From contig CM037867.1 of assembly GCA_021292105.1 (NCBI GenBank), positions 18,116,386 to 18,180,385 on the forward strand: a DNA stretch of 64,000 nucleotides, in the 5' to 3' direction. Positions 1-11,361 of this stretch are shown here, in pieces. The notes under the pieces are model-generated. The model worked only from the letters and a program-made list of their open reading frames with translations, searched no databases and was not told where the DNA came from. Origin of the DNA: Anadara kagoshimensis (lineage: Eukaryota > Mollusca > Bivalvia > Arcoida > Arcidae). The stretch's first letter is position 1. Each line of letters starts with the position of its first letter. A program made the translations under genes and the position numbers.

Positions 1-2828
1 ACCTTGATAAGTGTCTGTAGAGTGGAATCAGACTCTGTTGCTTTGCGGATTTCCTCCAGTTTGCGGTCACTGATAGGAAGTTGGGTAACAATGTGGTGAA
101 CATGAGCGTCAAGACCTTTAGAGTATTTTGGATAAGTCTTGGGCAATGACTTTCTGGATAATGTGTCAGCTACAGGTATCTGGGTACCTGGTACATAAGT
201 GACATCTAGGTCATAATTCTGTAACTGTAAAAGCATTCGCTGCAAGCGTGGTGGTGCTGTATGCAGGGGTTTCTTGAATATTGGGGTTAAGGGTTTGTGG
301 TCAGATTGTACTAAGACTTTTCTGCCATAAAGATATTGGTGAAATCTTCGGCAGCCAAACAATATAGCAAAAAGCTCTTTCTCAATCTGGGCATATTCTA
401 CCTCATTTGGGGCTAGAGATTTTGACGCATATGCCACTGGCTTACCATCCTGCATGATGGTGGCTCCTAGACCATATTTAGAAGCATCAACTTGTAAAAT
501 AGTGGGTTTATTTGGGTCAAAATAAGATAACACAGGTCCAGGACTAGAGGTAAGTAGTGCTTTGACCTTGTTAAACGAGTCAGTTTGAGGTTTGTCCCAA
601 ACAAACATAACATCCTTAGCCAATAACTGTCTGAGAGGCTTAGTCAGTCCAGACAGATTTGGTGCAAACTTGGATAAGTAGGTAATCATACCTAGAAATG
701 TCTCTAATTCAGCCTTGTTAGCTGGGGGTGTCATGTCATGTACAGCAGCAACTTTGTCAGGGTCAGGTTTTATACCTTCAGAAGTAATAACATGTCCGAA
801 GTACTTAACACTTGTAAGTCCAACTTGGAGCTTCTCCTTGTTTAATTTCAGTCCAATCTCATTGGTTCTTTTGAGAGCTTTACGGAGTGCTTCATTGTGT
901 TCCTGGGCATTTTTACCAAACACCAGAATATCATCTACTAAGGCAATAACACCTGGTAGGTCATTAAATGTCTTGTCAATATTTCTCTGAAACAAGTCCT
1001 GTGAACAATTAAGGCCAAATGGAAGCCTTAAAAATCTGTACCTTCCCATGTGTGTATTGAAGGTAGTAAGGTAAGATGACCTTTCGTCAAGTTTAATATT
1101 CCAGTAGCCAGTTCTTACATCTAATTTTGTAAAGTATTTAGCTCCAGCGAGATCTGGAAGTACATCTTCCAAAGTTTTCATTGGATGATGGGGTCTAAGA
1201 ACTGCTCTATTAAGGTCTCTTGGGTCCAAACATACCCTTAGTTTCCCTGAATCAGGTTTCTCTACTACAACAAGAGAGTTGACCCAGTCCGTGGGTCTTG
1301 TGACCTTGGCAATTATACCTTGACCTTCCATCTTGTTCAACTCGTCTTCGAGTTTAGATTGTAGGGCTACAGGGATCCTGCGGGGAGGGTGTATGGTGGG
1401 TGGTACATTGGGATCAATACTGATGTTAGCTTCCCCTGGGAATAGTCCTATACCATTAAAGGTATCTGGAAATTCTGACAATATTTGTTCTTTAGTCATA
1501 GGAATACTGTCTGTAGGTGAGACAGAGTCGCAAGTGTAAACTAACTTGATCAAATCAAATTTAATACAATCTTTCATGCCTAATATAGGTGACGAGTTAG
1601 TATTTAAAACATGAAAGGTGACCTTGGACCTTTTATCCTTGTAGGAGCATTCAACCTCACATTGACCTAATGTGGTTAACCTTTGACCTCCATATGCTGA
1701 CAATCTAGCATCACTAGGGGTAAGTGGAGCACACTTCACTATGCCATCATAGAGACTCTTAGGTAATATATTTACCTGAGAACCAGTATCTAACTTAAGT
1801 TTTACAGGATTATTTTCAATTATCATGTTACAAAATGCTTGATCTACAATATTTTCATTATTTGTACCAATACAATCTATGAAAAATTCATCAGAGGATT
1901 CATCATTTACAGAAGTATCATCAACAATTGACATAGAATCTAAGTCATTAATCTCTTGTACATGTACATTTGAATAACATTTCTTAGCAAAGTGATTATA
2001 ACGAAGACATTTTGAACATTGTTGACCTAATGCTGGACATTTGCTTCCTGGTTTATGGCTCGGTTTTCCACACTGTTTGCATTCACCTTTAACTGTGGAT
2101 GTACTGTCATTTTTACGGTGGATACCCTCTTTTGTTGCGCGATCAGTTTTGCGGTTGTCATGGTAACGTTGTCTTCTGCCTCTGTTTTGTGAATGTTTAC
2201 CATTATTATCAGTGTTCATAGACTGTCTCTGTTTGAACGGTTGTCTCGGTGTAGGGCGTCCTCTAATGGAGTGTACCTCTTGTGATTGAGAGTTCATCAT
2301 TTTCAGTTGTTCCTGAGAATATTCACATGTTTGAGCAATCTGTATTGCCTTTTCCACTGTCAGTCCTGCTCCCTCGTTTATGAGCTTTTCGCGAACCTTT
2401 TGAGATGCGGTTCCAAATACTATTTGGTCGCGAACCATTTCTTCTGGATTGGTATAAGCACAGTCTTTTACCATAGATTTAAGTTTTGTGATATACTGTT
2501 CAATAGAGTTCGTTCCTTGCATTTCTTTGCTAAATTTAAATCTGGCAAAGATAGGGTTTAGTTTCGGTTGTACATACGCTTTAAATCGTGTGTAATGTGG
2601 CTCAAGTTTCTTTCTATCAGCTTCTTCCATGTCTGTCCATGTGCTGAAAATCTCTCTGCCACGGTCTCCTACCCATAGTAGTAGATATTTCACTTTGATA
2701 TCTTCTTCTTTTTCCAAAAGCGGTCCTTCGAAAAGTAGACTCACATGGTTTTGGAATTTTTTCCAGGCTTCGGGAAGGTTACTCGACTCCCAGTCCATTT
2801 TCGGAATTGGTAGGCCTGTTAGATCCAT
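1..2828 (-). CDS. gag-pol: Gag-Pol polyprotein of a Ty3/gypsy element (3' end outside window)
   Basis: Encodes capsid, protease, reverse transcriptase and RNase H in one frame; these package and copy the element RNA. The start ATG at 2828 follows an in-frame TGA, and 942 codons are visible without a stop. In order: gag-like N-terminus; two zinc knuckles at about residues 250-284 (the second is a clean CX2CX4HX4C, C271-C284); aspartic protease LDTGSQ with catalytic D347; reverse transcriptase with LDPRDLNRA and the catalytic pair in LVDDILVFG (D632, D633; V replaces the usual Y/M before DD); RNase H beginning VDASKYGLGA (D781) and followed by EYAQIEKELFAI. The spacer after RNase H (YVPGTQIPVADTLSR) is typical of gypsy elements. 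Integrase should follow beyond position 1. gag and pol are fused in a single frame, with no frameshift. Confidence 0.95.
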   Translation of the reverse strand, partial: MDLTGLPIPKMDWESSNLPEAWKKFQNHVSLLFEGPLLEKEEDIKVKYLLLWVGDRGREIFSTWTDMEEADRKKLEPHYTRFKAYVQPKLNPIFARFKFSKEMQGTNSIEQYITKLKSMVKDCAYTNPEEMVRDQIVFGTASQKVREKLINEGAGLTVEKAIQIAQTCEYSQEQLKMMNSQSQEVHSIRGRPTPRQPFKQRQSMNTDNNGKHSQNRGRRQRYHDNRKTDRATKEGIHRKNDSTSTVKGECKQCGKPSHKPGSKCPALGQQCSKCLRYNHFAKKCYSNVHVQEINDLDSMSIVDDTSVNDESSDEFFIDCIGTNNENIVDQAFCNMIIENNPVKLKLDTGSQVNILPKSLYDGIVKCAPLTPSDARLSAYGGQRLTTLGQCEVECSYKDKRSKVTFHVLNTNSSPILGMKDCIKFDLIKLVYTCDSVSPTDSIPMTKEQILSEFPDTFNGIGLFPGEANISIDPNVPPTIHPPRRIPVALQSKLEDELNKMEGQGIIAKVTRPTDWVNSLVVVEKPDSGKLRVCLDPRDLNRAVLRPHHPMKTLEDVLPDLAGAKYFTKLDVRTGYWNIKLDERSSYLTTFNTHMGRYRFLRLPFGLNCSQDLFQRNIDKTFNDLPGVIALVDDILVFGKNAQEHNEALRKALKRTNEIGLKLNKEKLQVGLTSVKYFGHVITSEGIKPDPDKVAAVHDMTPPANKAELETFLGMITYLSKFAPNLSGLTKPLRQLLAKDVMFVWDKPQTDSFNKVKALLTSSPGPVLSYFDPNKPTILQVDASKYGLGATIMQDGKPVAYASKSLAPNEVEYAQIEKELFAILFGCRRFHQYLYGRKVLVQSDHKPLTPIFKKPLHTAPPRLQRMLLQLQNYDLDVTYVPGTQIPVADTLSRKSLPKTYPKYSKGLDAHVHHIVTQLPISDRKLEEIRKATESDSTLQTLIK

Positions 2829-2846
2829 CTTTGATCAATTTCAAAA

Positions 2847-2858
2847 GTTCTGACACCA
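2847..2858 (-). other. tRNA primer binding site (Leu-type) of the gypsy element
   Basis: Read on the minus strand the LTR ends ...TTACA and is followed at once by TGGTGTCAGAAC, the complement of a tRNA 3' end carrying CCA. TGGTGTCAGAA matches the 3' end of eukaryotic tRNA-Leu from memory. Its position directly against the LTR terminus supports both calls. Confidence 0.8.
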
Positions 2859-3062
2859 TGTAATAGTATGGATGGTGATGGATCTCTGGAGATACACAAC
2901 ACAAACACGACGTGTGTGATCCGACATTTATTCTATATATCTATATATGGGAGACAACTCTAATACAATTCCTATGTATACAAAGAGAGATAACTCTTAT
3001 GACTATATTAATAGTAATACTATAACAATAGTAATTTGACATTGACAACCACGGGTTCTACA
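2859..3062 (-). repeat. 5' LTR of the gypsy element, 204 bp
   Basis: On the minus strand it begins TGTAGAACCC and ends CTATTACA, so it has TG...CA termini with a 4-bp inverted TGTA/TACA. It contains a TATATA-rich stretch (about 2931-2950) and an AATAAA signal at 2932-2927, as expected for the U3/R region. The boundary with the primer site is exact. The outer boundary at 3062 is inferred from the terminal TGTA because the second LTR is not in the window. Confidence 0.82.
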
Positions 3063-3449
3063 TATTATTTTGCAAAAACATGTGGCAAACTCAGCATAAA
3101 AGAGTATTCTGGAATATGTCCTTTTGAATTTCAAACACAAGTTTTGAATTTCACACCATGATCAGAATTTCAGTATGGTTTTGGTTATGAACTCAATTTA
3201 TTAGCCATGTAGATTTATCAGTGTACTATGCAAAAGGCACATATAATGAACAAACACTTAACTATAGCCACCACTTTATTTTTAGAAATTGTTTTAAATT
3301 TGGTTTAAACATTTATACTTCAGTTTAGCTTTTTTCATTTAAATGTAACAACCCCAAGTCTGCAAGTTAGGCTGAAATGTCACAAAGTACCATCTTTTGC
3401 TAAAACATGGAACTTAAATAACACTGAGAAAGTATATGCCAATAAATTT

Positions 3450-4440
3450 AAACAGTCGCCGTTTTGTTTTCGGAATTATGGGTTCAAAAGCTCAAAATTT
3501 TACTTGGTATCCGTCATTTTTTAAATACAGCAAATTCGAGTTATGTAAAATTAAGCATTTTGCCAACTTTTACTAAAATTTGAAACCCCAAGTAACATTT
3601 TTGCATTAGTACACTATAAGTCGCCATTTTGTTTTTGGAATTATGGGTTCAAAAACTCAATATTGAGCTTGGTATCCGCCATATGTGAATTCGGGATCCT
3701 TAAATTGTGTTAAATAAATCATGTTACCAACTTTTACTAAAATTTGAAACCCGTACTTACATTTTTGCATTGGTACACCATTAATTTTAGCCGCCATTTT
3801 GTTTTTGGAATTATGGGTTAAAAAATTCAAAACTGACCTTGGTATTCATCATTTTTGGAATCGGCATCCTCGAATTATGTTAAATAAATCATGTTACCAA
3901 CTTTTACCAAAATTTCTCAACTAACGTAACATTTTTGCATTGTAACCATAAATTTTAGCCGCCATTTTGTTTTTGGAATTATAGGTTCAAAAACTCAAAA
4001 TTGAGCTTGGTATCTGCATTTTTTTAATTTGCCATTCTCTAATAATGTTAAATAAATCATGTTACTAACTTTACCAAAATTTGTCAACCCAAGTAACATG
4101 TTTTGCATTGGTACACCATTAATTTTAGTCGCCATTTTGTTTTTGGAATTATGGGTTCAAAAACTCAAAATTGAGCTTGGTATCCGCCATTTTTTAATTC
4201 AGCACCCTCGAATTATGTTAAATAAATCATGTTACTAACTTTTATTAAAATTGTCAACCCAAGTAACACTTTTTGGTTTGGTACACCATTAATTTTAGTC
4301 GCCATTTTGTTTTTGGAATTATGGGTTTAAAAACTCAAAATTTAGCTTGGTATCCGTCATTTTTTAATTCAGCACCCTCGAATTATGTTAGAAAAGCATG
4401 TTACCAACTTTTACTAAAAAATGCCGCTTCAAGTCACATT
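3450..4440. repeat. Satellite array, six copies of about 170 bp
   Basis: The marker gccattttgtttttggaa (with variants) recurs near 3458, 3623, 3793, 3961, 4131 and 4301, spaced 165-170 bp. Each unit also holds a copy of cttggtatccgccat and aattatgttaaataaatcat. Copies diverge by substitutions and small indels, the first being the most divergent. The array stops just before the long-inverted-repeat element at 4490. The bases between the gypsy LTR and the array (3063-3450) hold nothing I recognise. Confidence 0.93.
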
Positions 4441-4484
4441 TTCTGAATTTTTTCCTAGTCTAATAGCGGTGATTGTGATCGATG

Positions 4485-7400
4485 TTTTACACGGGGGTAA
4501 TCCTGATACACCGCATTTCATTTACGTCGGAGTATTCCGTCGGTTTTTATTTACGTCCGAGTAAAATCATACATTTTTTGGTCGTTACGCTTTACGTTAA
4601 AGAGCAAAGAAGACGGTTTTTCATATAACTTCACAAAAACGAAACTTTAACAGGAAGCAATAGGTTATTCGCATTATATTTGATGGTATTTAACTGCCTC
4701 ATATAAAATCTTGCAACAATTATTGATATTTTTTACGTACCTGTAACATTTCTATTTTTGGCAGGTCCTTTTGTTTAGCAGCTGATTTTAATAAAGCGGT
4801 TTTGGATTCAAATGATGTTTCTACTCAAAATTCTCAAGAAATGTCTATACTTTCATAAACTTGCAAAGACAGAAGCTTAACTCTGCTTTTAAGCGAAATT
4901 TCATGTTTTGTTTAAGCGAAGTGGCATAAATGTTACGCTTTCCGACTAGCTGTGTTATGCTTTACGTGAAGACATGTTACGCTTTCCGTTTATAATGATT
5001 CGCAATTGACAGAGCACACTCTTCGTTATCACTTTATATATTAGTTGAGCTATTGCAATTTATCACCGTCCGTCGTGTGCCGTGCGTCGTTCGTAAACTT
5101 TACATTTTGATCATCTCCTCCAAAACTACTTGAGCAAATTTGATGAAACTTTGTGATTATCATGCCTGGGTAACAGGCATTTAGAATTGTGCTCGGGATT
5201 TGGCCATGCCTAAGACGATGGCTGCCGTTACTACATATAGCAAACAAGACCAAAAATCGTTTTCTCTGAAACCAAAACCTGTAAGCAAATTTCGATTGGA
5301 TATTTGGATTCAGGATATATAACTGGGAATATGAAAATTGGACGAAAATATGTAACGCGTGTTTTGCGTGAAGTTCGTAATTTGTAAAACTCAACCAAGG
5401 CTGTACTGTATGGAAAATTCACTATTGATCTTGTCTTGCTATTTTCTTCGAATTGATGTCAAGATCAAAGCTCAGGGTCATGTCCCAGATTACGATCTTT
5501 GATTAAAATTGTTTTTTTTAACATTTCAGGTGATAGTTAATACATTGGATTTTCAGTTTATTGTAGATATTGACATGACAATCATTTTTATACATAGATC
5601 AAGGCCATGGGTTCAAAAGGCAAATTCACAAATGCACAAGTAAACCAAAATGGTTAATTATCTGTACTGACTATTAACTTTTTGTATAGGCATGTATGTT
5701 AGAATATTGGTGATCATATAGATCAAGGTCATGGGTTCACGGTCAAGGTTACAGATATAGAAAGAATACAGAGGGTTAGGGTCAATGTTACAGATATAGA
5801 ACGAATACTGAAATGGATACAATTGTTTTAACTTAACTATATAAACAGATAATGACATCACTTTCTACACATCTCACCCAACTTTTAAGCTCACACGTGT
5901 TATTGTGTTTGAACGGCCATTGATCCATTGTAAATACTCAGGCGAGCGTTAAGGCCCCATCTTTCTATTGTTGGCCGGGTTGCACGGAGAGCAAATCCGG
6001 TTTATAATATGGTAAATGGCGGTGAAAATAGGGTACCATCTTTGTGAACTAAACTCTATCTACAGTTTTCAACCAAAAACATTGAAACTTCACAGAATGT
6101 TTTATATATATTGAAGAAGTGCACCTGACTTTATGGAAATATTTCCAGATTTTTCCCCCATTTTTTTCAGACTTTGAAACTTAGTCACTTTTTAGCAAGT
6201 ATTTGAACTGGGGGTTCCTACTTTGCGAACTCAACTCCTCCTATAGTTTTCAATCAAAAACCTTTAAACTTCACAGAATGTTTCTATATATATATATATT
6301 GAAGATGTGCACCTGAATTTTTGGAAATATTTCAGGATTTTTCCCCATAAAGAATGGAACAATCTAGAGGATAGTGACGAATTCATTACAAACATCCTCT
6401 GGATGTGAAATGATAAAGGCGACAACTTTCCCCTTTTTTGCCGCATATATCAGCACTTTTTAGAAAGTTGAGAGAAAAAAATTAAGGATTTTGCTCAAAC
6501 TTTCTGAGTTTATATAGTCTAATGCGATCTAGCTATCTAACTTGATTAGAATTTTGGGAAAACTTCGGATCATACTTAATTTTGGGGTGAAACATGAAAA
6601 ATGGATTTTTCAGAAAACAATTACGTTTAACGCACTCCTGTTCAATAACCGTTCATTGTACGAAAAAGTCGTCCATTGACCGAAAAAAGTTTAAGATCTG
6701 ACGGAAAAGACGGTATTTTTATATTTTTTCTATCTTGCACATAAAATCCACAATAACTGTTTAAAATCAACCCTATCATCAAAATAAATTTAACGTACCG
6801 TTTTGAATTCGTACCCATAATAAAGTAACCAATTCTTTACCAAATTATTGGCAAGTTTGGCACTTATCCGTTAGGTCTGTGTTAAACAGTTCTGTTGATG
6901 AGCTCTACTAATAGAAATCCTCTAGATTGTTCCATTCTTTCCCGCGAAACCCCTAAAAGTGTCGCCACACTAGTATTTTCCAGACTTTGAAACTTAGTTA
7001 CTTTGTACTGTATATATCAAAAGATTATCAAAGATGTGCACCTGACTTAATGGCATTGTTTTCCAGAGTTTGAAAAAGGTACATATTTCGTTAAATAGCT
7101 CCTCCTACATTGTTTAAATTTTCTTCCACACTTTACACCCATTCAATAGAAATTTAAAAAACAACCCGACCCATAGAGTTTTTGACCCATTTTTTTTATT
7201 TTTAACTTTTTAATCTAAGAATATATTTGAGTTGGGTTATGGTGTTTTACGTCCCAGTCAAGATTCTTCCGTAGATATCGAGGCGGTCAATTCATAGATG
7301 GTGAATGAAACAAGTGTACCCAGAGAAGCCGCCGACCTTCGGCAAGCGAACTGACAAACTTCCTCACACTGTCCTAGGTGGGACTCGTACTAAGGCAACG

Positions 7401-8371
7401 AGAGGAACTATGATCCCATAAGCCCACCCTTTAGACCACTTGGCCACCCGTAAAACACCAGTTTCACTTGACTGGGGCGTAAAACACAATTACTCAATTC
7501 ATCTACATTCCGAAAAGAAAAAGGTAAAAATAAAAAAAATCACATTGATTGTTTTCAAAATGGTATTTCTCACGTATAGTTTTATTTATTTGTGTAATTG
7601 GCATAACTATCTATAAGTAGGTTTACAATTTCGCAAGTGTTTCCTCTTGGGGGAAATGTATTGCTAAATAAACATGTACATGTTGTTTTGTTTTTTATTG
7701 GTTCATGTTACAAACTGTGTGTGGTTTGTTGTCTTTCAAAAATTGAATCCTGTTCTGCAATGGTTTCTGAATCATATCTAAAACAACCAGTGAAGATTTA
7801 ATCGAGAAAGACGTTCGATCTAAAGTTATAACGAAGAGTGTGCTCTGTCAATTGCGAATCATATTAAACGGAAAGCGTAACATGTCTTCACGTAAAACAT
7901 AACAAAGCTAGTCGGAAAGCGTAACATTTATGCCACTTCGCTTAAACAAAACATGAAATTTCGCTTAAAAGCAGAGTAAAGCTTCTGTCTTCGCAAGTTT
8001 ATGAAAGTATAGACATTTCTTGAGAATTTTGAGTAGAAACATCATTTGAATTCAAAACCGCTTTATTAAAATCAGCTGCTAAACAAAAGGACCTGCCAAA
8101 AATAGAAATGTTACAGGTACGTAGAAAATATCAATAATTGTTGCAATATTTTATATGAGGCAGTTAAATACCATTAAATATAACGCGAATAACCTTTTGC
8201 TTTCTGTTAAAGTTTCGTTTTTGTGAAGTTATATGAAAAACCGTCTTCTTTGCTCTTTAACGTAAAGCGTAACGACAAAAAATGTATGATTTTACTCGGA
8301 CGTAAATAAAAACCGACGGAATACTCCGACGTAAATGAAATACGGTGTATCAGGATTACCCCCGTGTTTTA
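4485..8371. mobile_element. DNA-transposon-like element with 540-bp terminal inverted repeats
   Basis: The left arm 4490-5029 is the near-exact reverse complement of 7828-8366 (about 540 bp each, over 90% by eye). The termini are CACGGGGGTAATCC...GGATTACCCCCGTG, flanked on both sides by TTTTA (4485-4489 and 8367-8371), a 5-bp target-site duplication. The arms carry several copies of TTACGCTTT(A/C)CG, which could be transposase-binding subterminal repeats. The interior (5030-7827) has only short frames without a recognisable transposase. It does contain a mollusc-type cgtcg-rich repeat near 5060-5100, a duplicated segment (about 6040-6140 and 6220-6340) and a nested SINE. It is probably non-autonomous; the superfamily is undetermined. 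Confidence 0.88.
7233..7497 (-). mobile_element. tRNA-derived SINE with a second tail fused upstream
   Basis: On the minus strand the head near 7445 reads TGGCCAAGTGGTCTAAAGGG, a pol III A box, followed by a degenerate B box (AGTACGAGTCCC) and a tail ending CTTGACTGGGACGTAAAACA. Directly upstream of the head, 7447-7497 repeats the same tail, so this is a head-to-tail dimer remnant. It is nested in the long-inverted-repeat element. It lacks a paired acceptor stem, so it is not a functional tRNA. Confidence 0.75.
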
Positions 8372-8975
8372 TCTTTCTTCATATTCACGCCAATGTGTAT
8401 TGTACTCCTTCATCGACGTTGACAACGAAGAATCGAGTACTAGTGACAGATGTCGATATGACTGACTATCCTGAGATGTTGAAGCGAATATATTTGTGTC
8501 TGTAGTATCTACTTCATTAAGCCATGTTAAGTTACAATGTTTTGTAAGTGTAATGATTCCATTTATTTTCTGCTTTTGATATCTGATCCGTCATTTATAT
8601 CGGTTTCTCCTTAAATATTGCATTTAACAGACGTTTGTCCAATGGTCATTTAGCCGTCATTTCTTAAGTATTCCGTAAGTTAACAAATCAAACAAAATCA
8701 TACCGGTCCATACCCAAACCACAATTTCAAAAGCAAAGTGAAAACTTCAAAAACTGGTGTCAACTTCCGCCAAGGAAGTGAGACCACGTGCTTCGGAAGG
8801 ATGCCTGTTGTAATTTCAGTATACAAATATGGTTTTTATGAAAATTGAATCTCAATTATTTACCCATATTTTCGCTAAATATTATATGAACTTTGACCAG
8901 GAAATGATATATTTATTGATATTATTTTAGATAATAGAAAGTAGGTCCAATATTAAATGATTCTAAAGTTTAGTG
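8372..8975. other. Intergenic stretch with one dispersed-repeat fragment
   Basis: No coding frame recognised. A fragment near 8695-8810 carries the gccaaggaagtgagaccac core of the dispersed family best seen at 26081-26345. Confidence 0.6.
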
Positions 8976-9297
8976 ATGGTGTTTAACGTCTCAGTCAAGA
9001 TTCTTTTACTTATACTGGGTAAGTTCTACGGGTGTAGGAAACCAGAGTGTTCAAAGATACATTGAAATATAATTTATTACAAAAATAATAACCATACATG
9101 ATAAAATATCTATGATACCGTGTAAGTACAATGTGTGAGGAAACTGGATTGTTCAAAGAAAACCGCCCAACCGTGGCAAGTGAACTGTTAAATTGTCTAA
9201 CGATTATAATTCGATCAGACCGCGTGGGATTCGAACCTAGGCGATGAGAGACGCCGTGATGCGTAGATGCGCGCTTAAGCCCACTTGGTCCCCAGTT
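8976..9297 (-). mobile_element. tRNA-derived SINE
   Basis: On the minus strand the head near 9295 reads GGGGACCAAGTGGGCTTAAG (A box) and is followed by an intact B box GGTTCGAATCC near 9230. The tail ends in AGTCTTGACTGAGACG-like sequence near 8985 (plus strand: tttaacgtctcagtcaag), the same tail as the copy at 7233. About 100 bp of AT-rich sequence interrupts the body. Confidence 0.75.
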
Positions 9298-9536
9298 CTC
9301 CAAAAATTTAAATAGCATCAAATATCACAAAGTGTGATTTTTCATAATACCAAGACATTAGTTCTCGCTACATTAATTATATTTTCATTGTTTATTGTTG
9401 ACTCTTTTTCTGAGTGACAATATTGATAAGTATAACGTCTCTGTGTCAACATTACCCTGTAAATATTTGGCGCTCCATAGTTAAATTTTTTTTTAGAAAA
9501 ATGACACTGGTTATATATTTCCCGATACTTACATTA

Positions 9537-9743
9537 CAGACCTGTCGAAAGTTTAACACAAATTGAAAAGGCAGCTCATCTCGGCCCATCGTTTGTTATG
9601 TCTTGAGAGCTTTTTGACAGCTGCTATGGATCTCGGTAAAATTCCCCAACTACCTTCCCATATTTCGACCAGTTAATGTTGGCATCCAATCTTCCAACTC
9701 CATTTCGTTCGTGCAGTATTAAACTTTCGACAGGTTTGTACTG
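9537..9743. mobile_element. Tc1/mariner-type MITE, family with CAGTACAGACCTGTCG ends
   Basis: Inverted ends CAGACCTGTCGAAAGTTTAA and TTAAACTTTCGACAGGTTTG, about 207 bp, no coding capacity. The inner marker ggcagctcatctcggccca recurs in the other copies in this window. TA at the left edge fits Tc1/mariner target choice. Confidence 0.8.
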
Positions 9744-10587
9744 TGTATTCGATACAGAATTGGATATAATGAGTATTTTTAAATATATATTTATAATAAA
9801 CATTAAAGTTAAATAACATTCATTAACAGCAAACACACAGACACAACACTTATTTCTAACATTTTCTTTTGATAAATACAATATACACATAAAATTCACG
9901 ACCCATTCACGCCTTTATAGACCGCATACAAATGTCCGGATTATCATCCACTCACGTCTCCACATTGCACATTACAATTCACACTGAGATACAATAAACA
10001 ATTGAGATTCAATAAAGTGTTCGTTTCGAACGTGTAATACTTACAGTAAACAAAATATAATAATATTTGATAAAATATCAATGATACAGTCATGATAATG
10101 ATACTATCATTTGATACTGTCAAATAATATTGTCATAATTATAATGGTACTATCGCACTTTTGTTTTAAAAATTATGCCCATCACAAAAATCCTCCTATT
10201 GTAAAAATCAAACTTAACACGAAATCACTTTTTTTGTGATTCATTCGAGTACTTTTGTAGAACACGAAAATATGCTATAGCGTCGCGAATATTTCACATT
10301 GTAGAATAGTTTTAGCACTAAATAATTTACAACAGTCAACAGATATCTATTGTTCAAAATCACCATCTCGCCCTAGTTTGAAGTCCTTTAATGAAACAAA
10401 TCAGAGTTTTTTCCGTAATAGTTCACATTTTATCTTAAAACTTATTAAACAGAACTATATTTGAGCAATAAAAAACGGCGAATCAAAGTTCGTCTCACGA
10501 ACAATTAAAATATTGATATGCGTTTTACGCATTAAAAGTTAAATCTCAACATTTTGTGCAATTTGTCAATAAGTTCATCTTTCAATG
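9744..10587. other. AT-rich intergenic DNA downstream of the RFamide gene
   Basis: I see no gene. It should contain the 3' UTR and polyadenylation site of the minus-strand precursor gene; an ATTAAA on the minus strand near 10396-10390 is a weak candidate. Confidence 0.45.
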
Positions 10588-11321
10588 TTATCCAAATCTA
10601 AACTGCATTCTACCACCCTTTCTGAAATATCGCAAGAAATATCTTAAAACTCGTTGAGCGGCCTCACTTCGCATGAACGATACTTTAGGTCCTGTATGCG
10701 ATCTATTTTCATTCGATTTCCTCAAGCCGGATTTGTGATGATTCCTAGTATGACCACCAATTGATCTACCGAAACGAGTCTGTGCCGTTCCGGATCCGTT
10801 TTGGTTGTACCAATTGAAGAACGAGTTTAATACATCCTGGTTAGCAGGATCCGAGAAATCGAGTGTGGGTCTTGAGGTCCGTTTACCCTTGTTCTTTTTG
10901 GGACTCGATTTTGATTTAACTATCTTTTTAAACCAAGAAGGCACATCGGAATTGTCAATATCTGTGTTTTTCATCTAGCGGAGAAAAATACGGATTCACT
11001 TGGTCATTTTCCTGATCCTGAGACTGTAAATCGCTTTCGTCATTGAGATCATCCGGGATATTTGCCGGAATTGGAATTTCACTAACTTCTTCAATGGAGA
11101 GTTTTACTGGCAAAATGCTTCCGCTATCATCCTCGAGAGGAATTGGCGATGACTCTGTCATTTTCACAGCAGTTGACAAAATGCAGCAGCAAAAGGCAAA
11201 TCTGCAAAAAAGAATAACAACACATGAATAGACACGCATAAGTAACCCTTAAAAGCGCTTTTTAAGAATAAATTGTTTAATATTGGTATGAAATCAACAT
11301 AAATTTAAATTTTAAAACAAA

Positions 11322-11361
<40 letters not shown>

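Larger units (their letters stand above)
1..3062 (-). mobile_element. Ty3/gypsy LTR retrotransposon, 5' portion
   Basis: Seen: a 204-bp 5' LTR (2859-3062), a primer binding site abutting it (2847-2858) and a single uninterrupted gag-pol frame starting at 2828 and running off the left edge. Integrase and the 3' LTR lie outside the window. The absence of any stop over 942 codons suggests a young, possibly active insertion. The candidate target duplication next to the LTR would be the bases after 3062 (tatta), which cannot be checked without the other end. Confidence 0.93.

Noticed and set aside
715-2853. Four plus-strand frames (715-990, 1333-1539, 2286-2561, 2629-2853)
   Set aside because: All are antisense shadows of the continuous minus-strand gag-pol frame.
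5050-5394. 114-codon minus frame inside the long-inverted-repeat element, considered as a transposase fragment
   Set aside because: No recognisable motif; the sequence is a dispersed mollusc-type repeat.
11043-11231. Plus-strand frame of 62 codons
   Set aside because: Antisense to exon 2 of the RFamide precursor.
11202-11239. ATG at 11239 as the precursor start (MRVYSCVVILFC...)
   Set aside because: The string between 11239 and 11202 is a pyrimidine-rich acceptor ending in ttgcag. An upstream exon with ATG, a consensus donor and a TATA box joins in frame at 11201.
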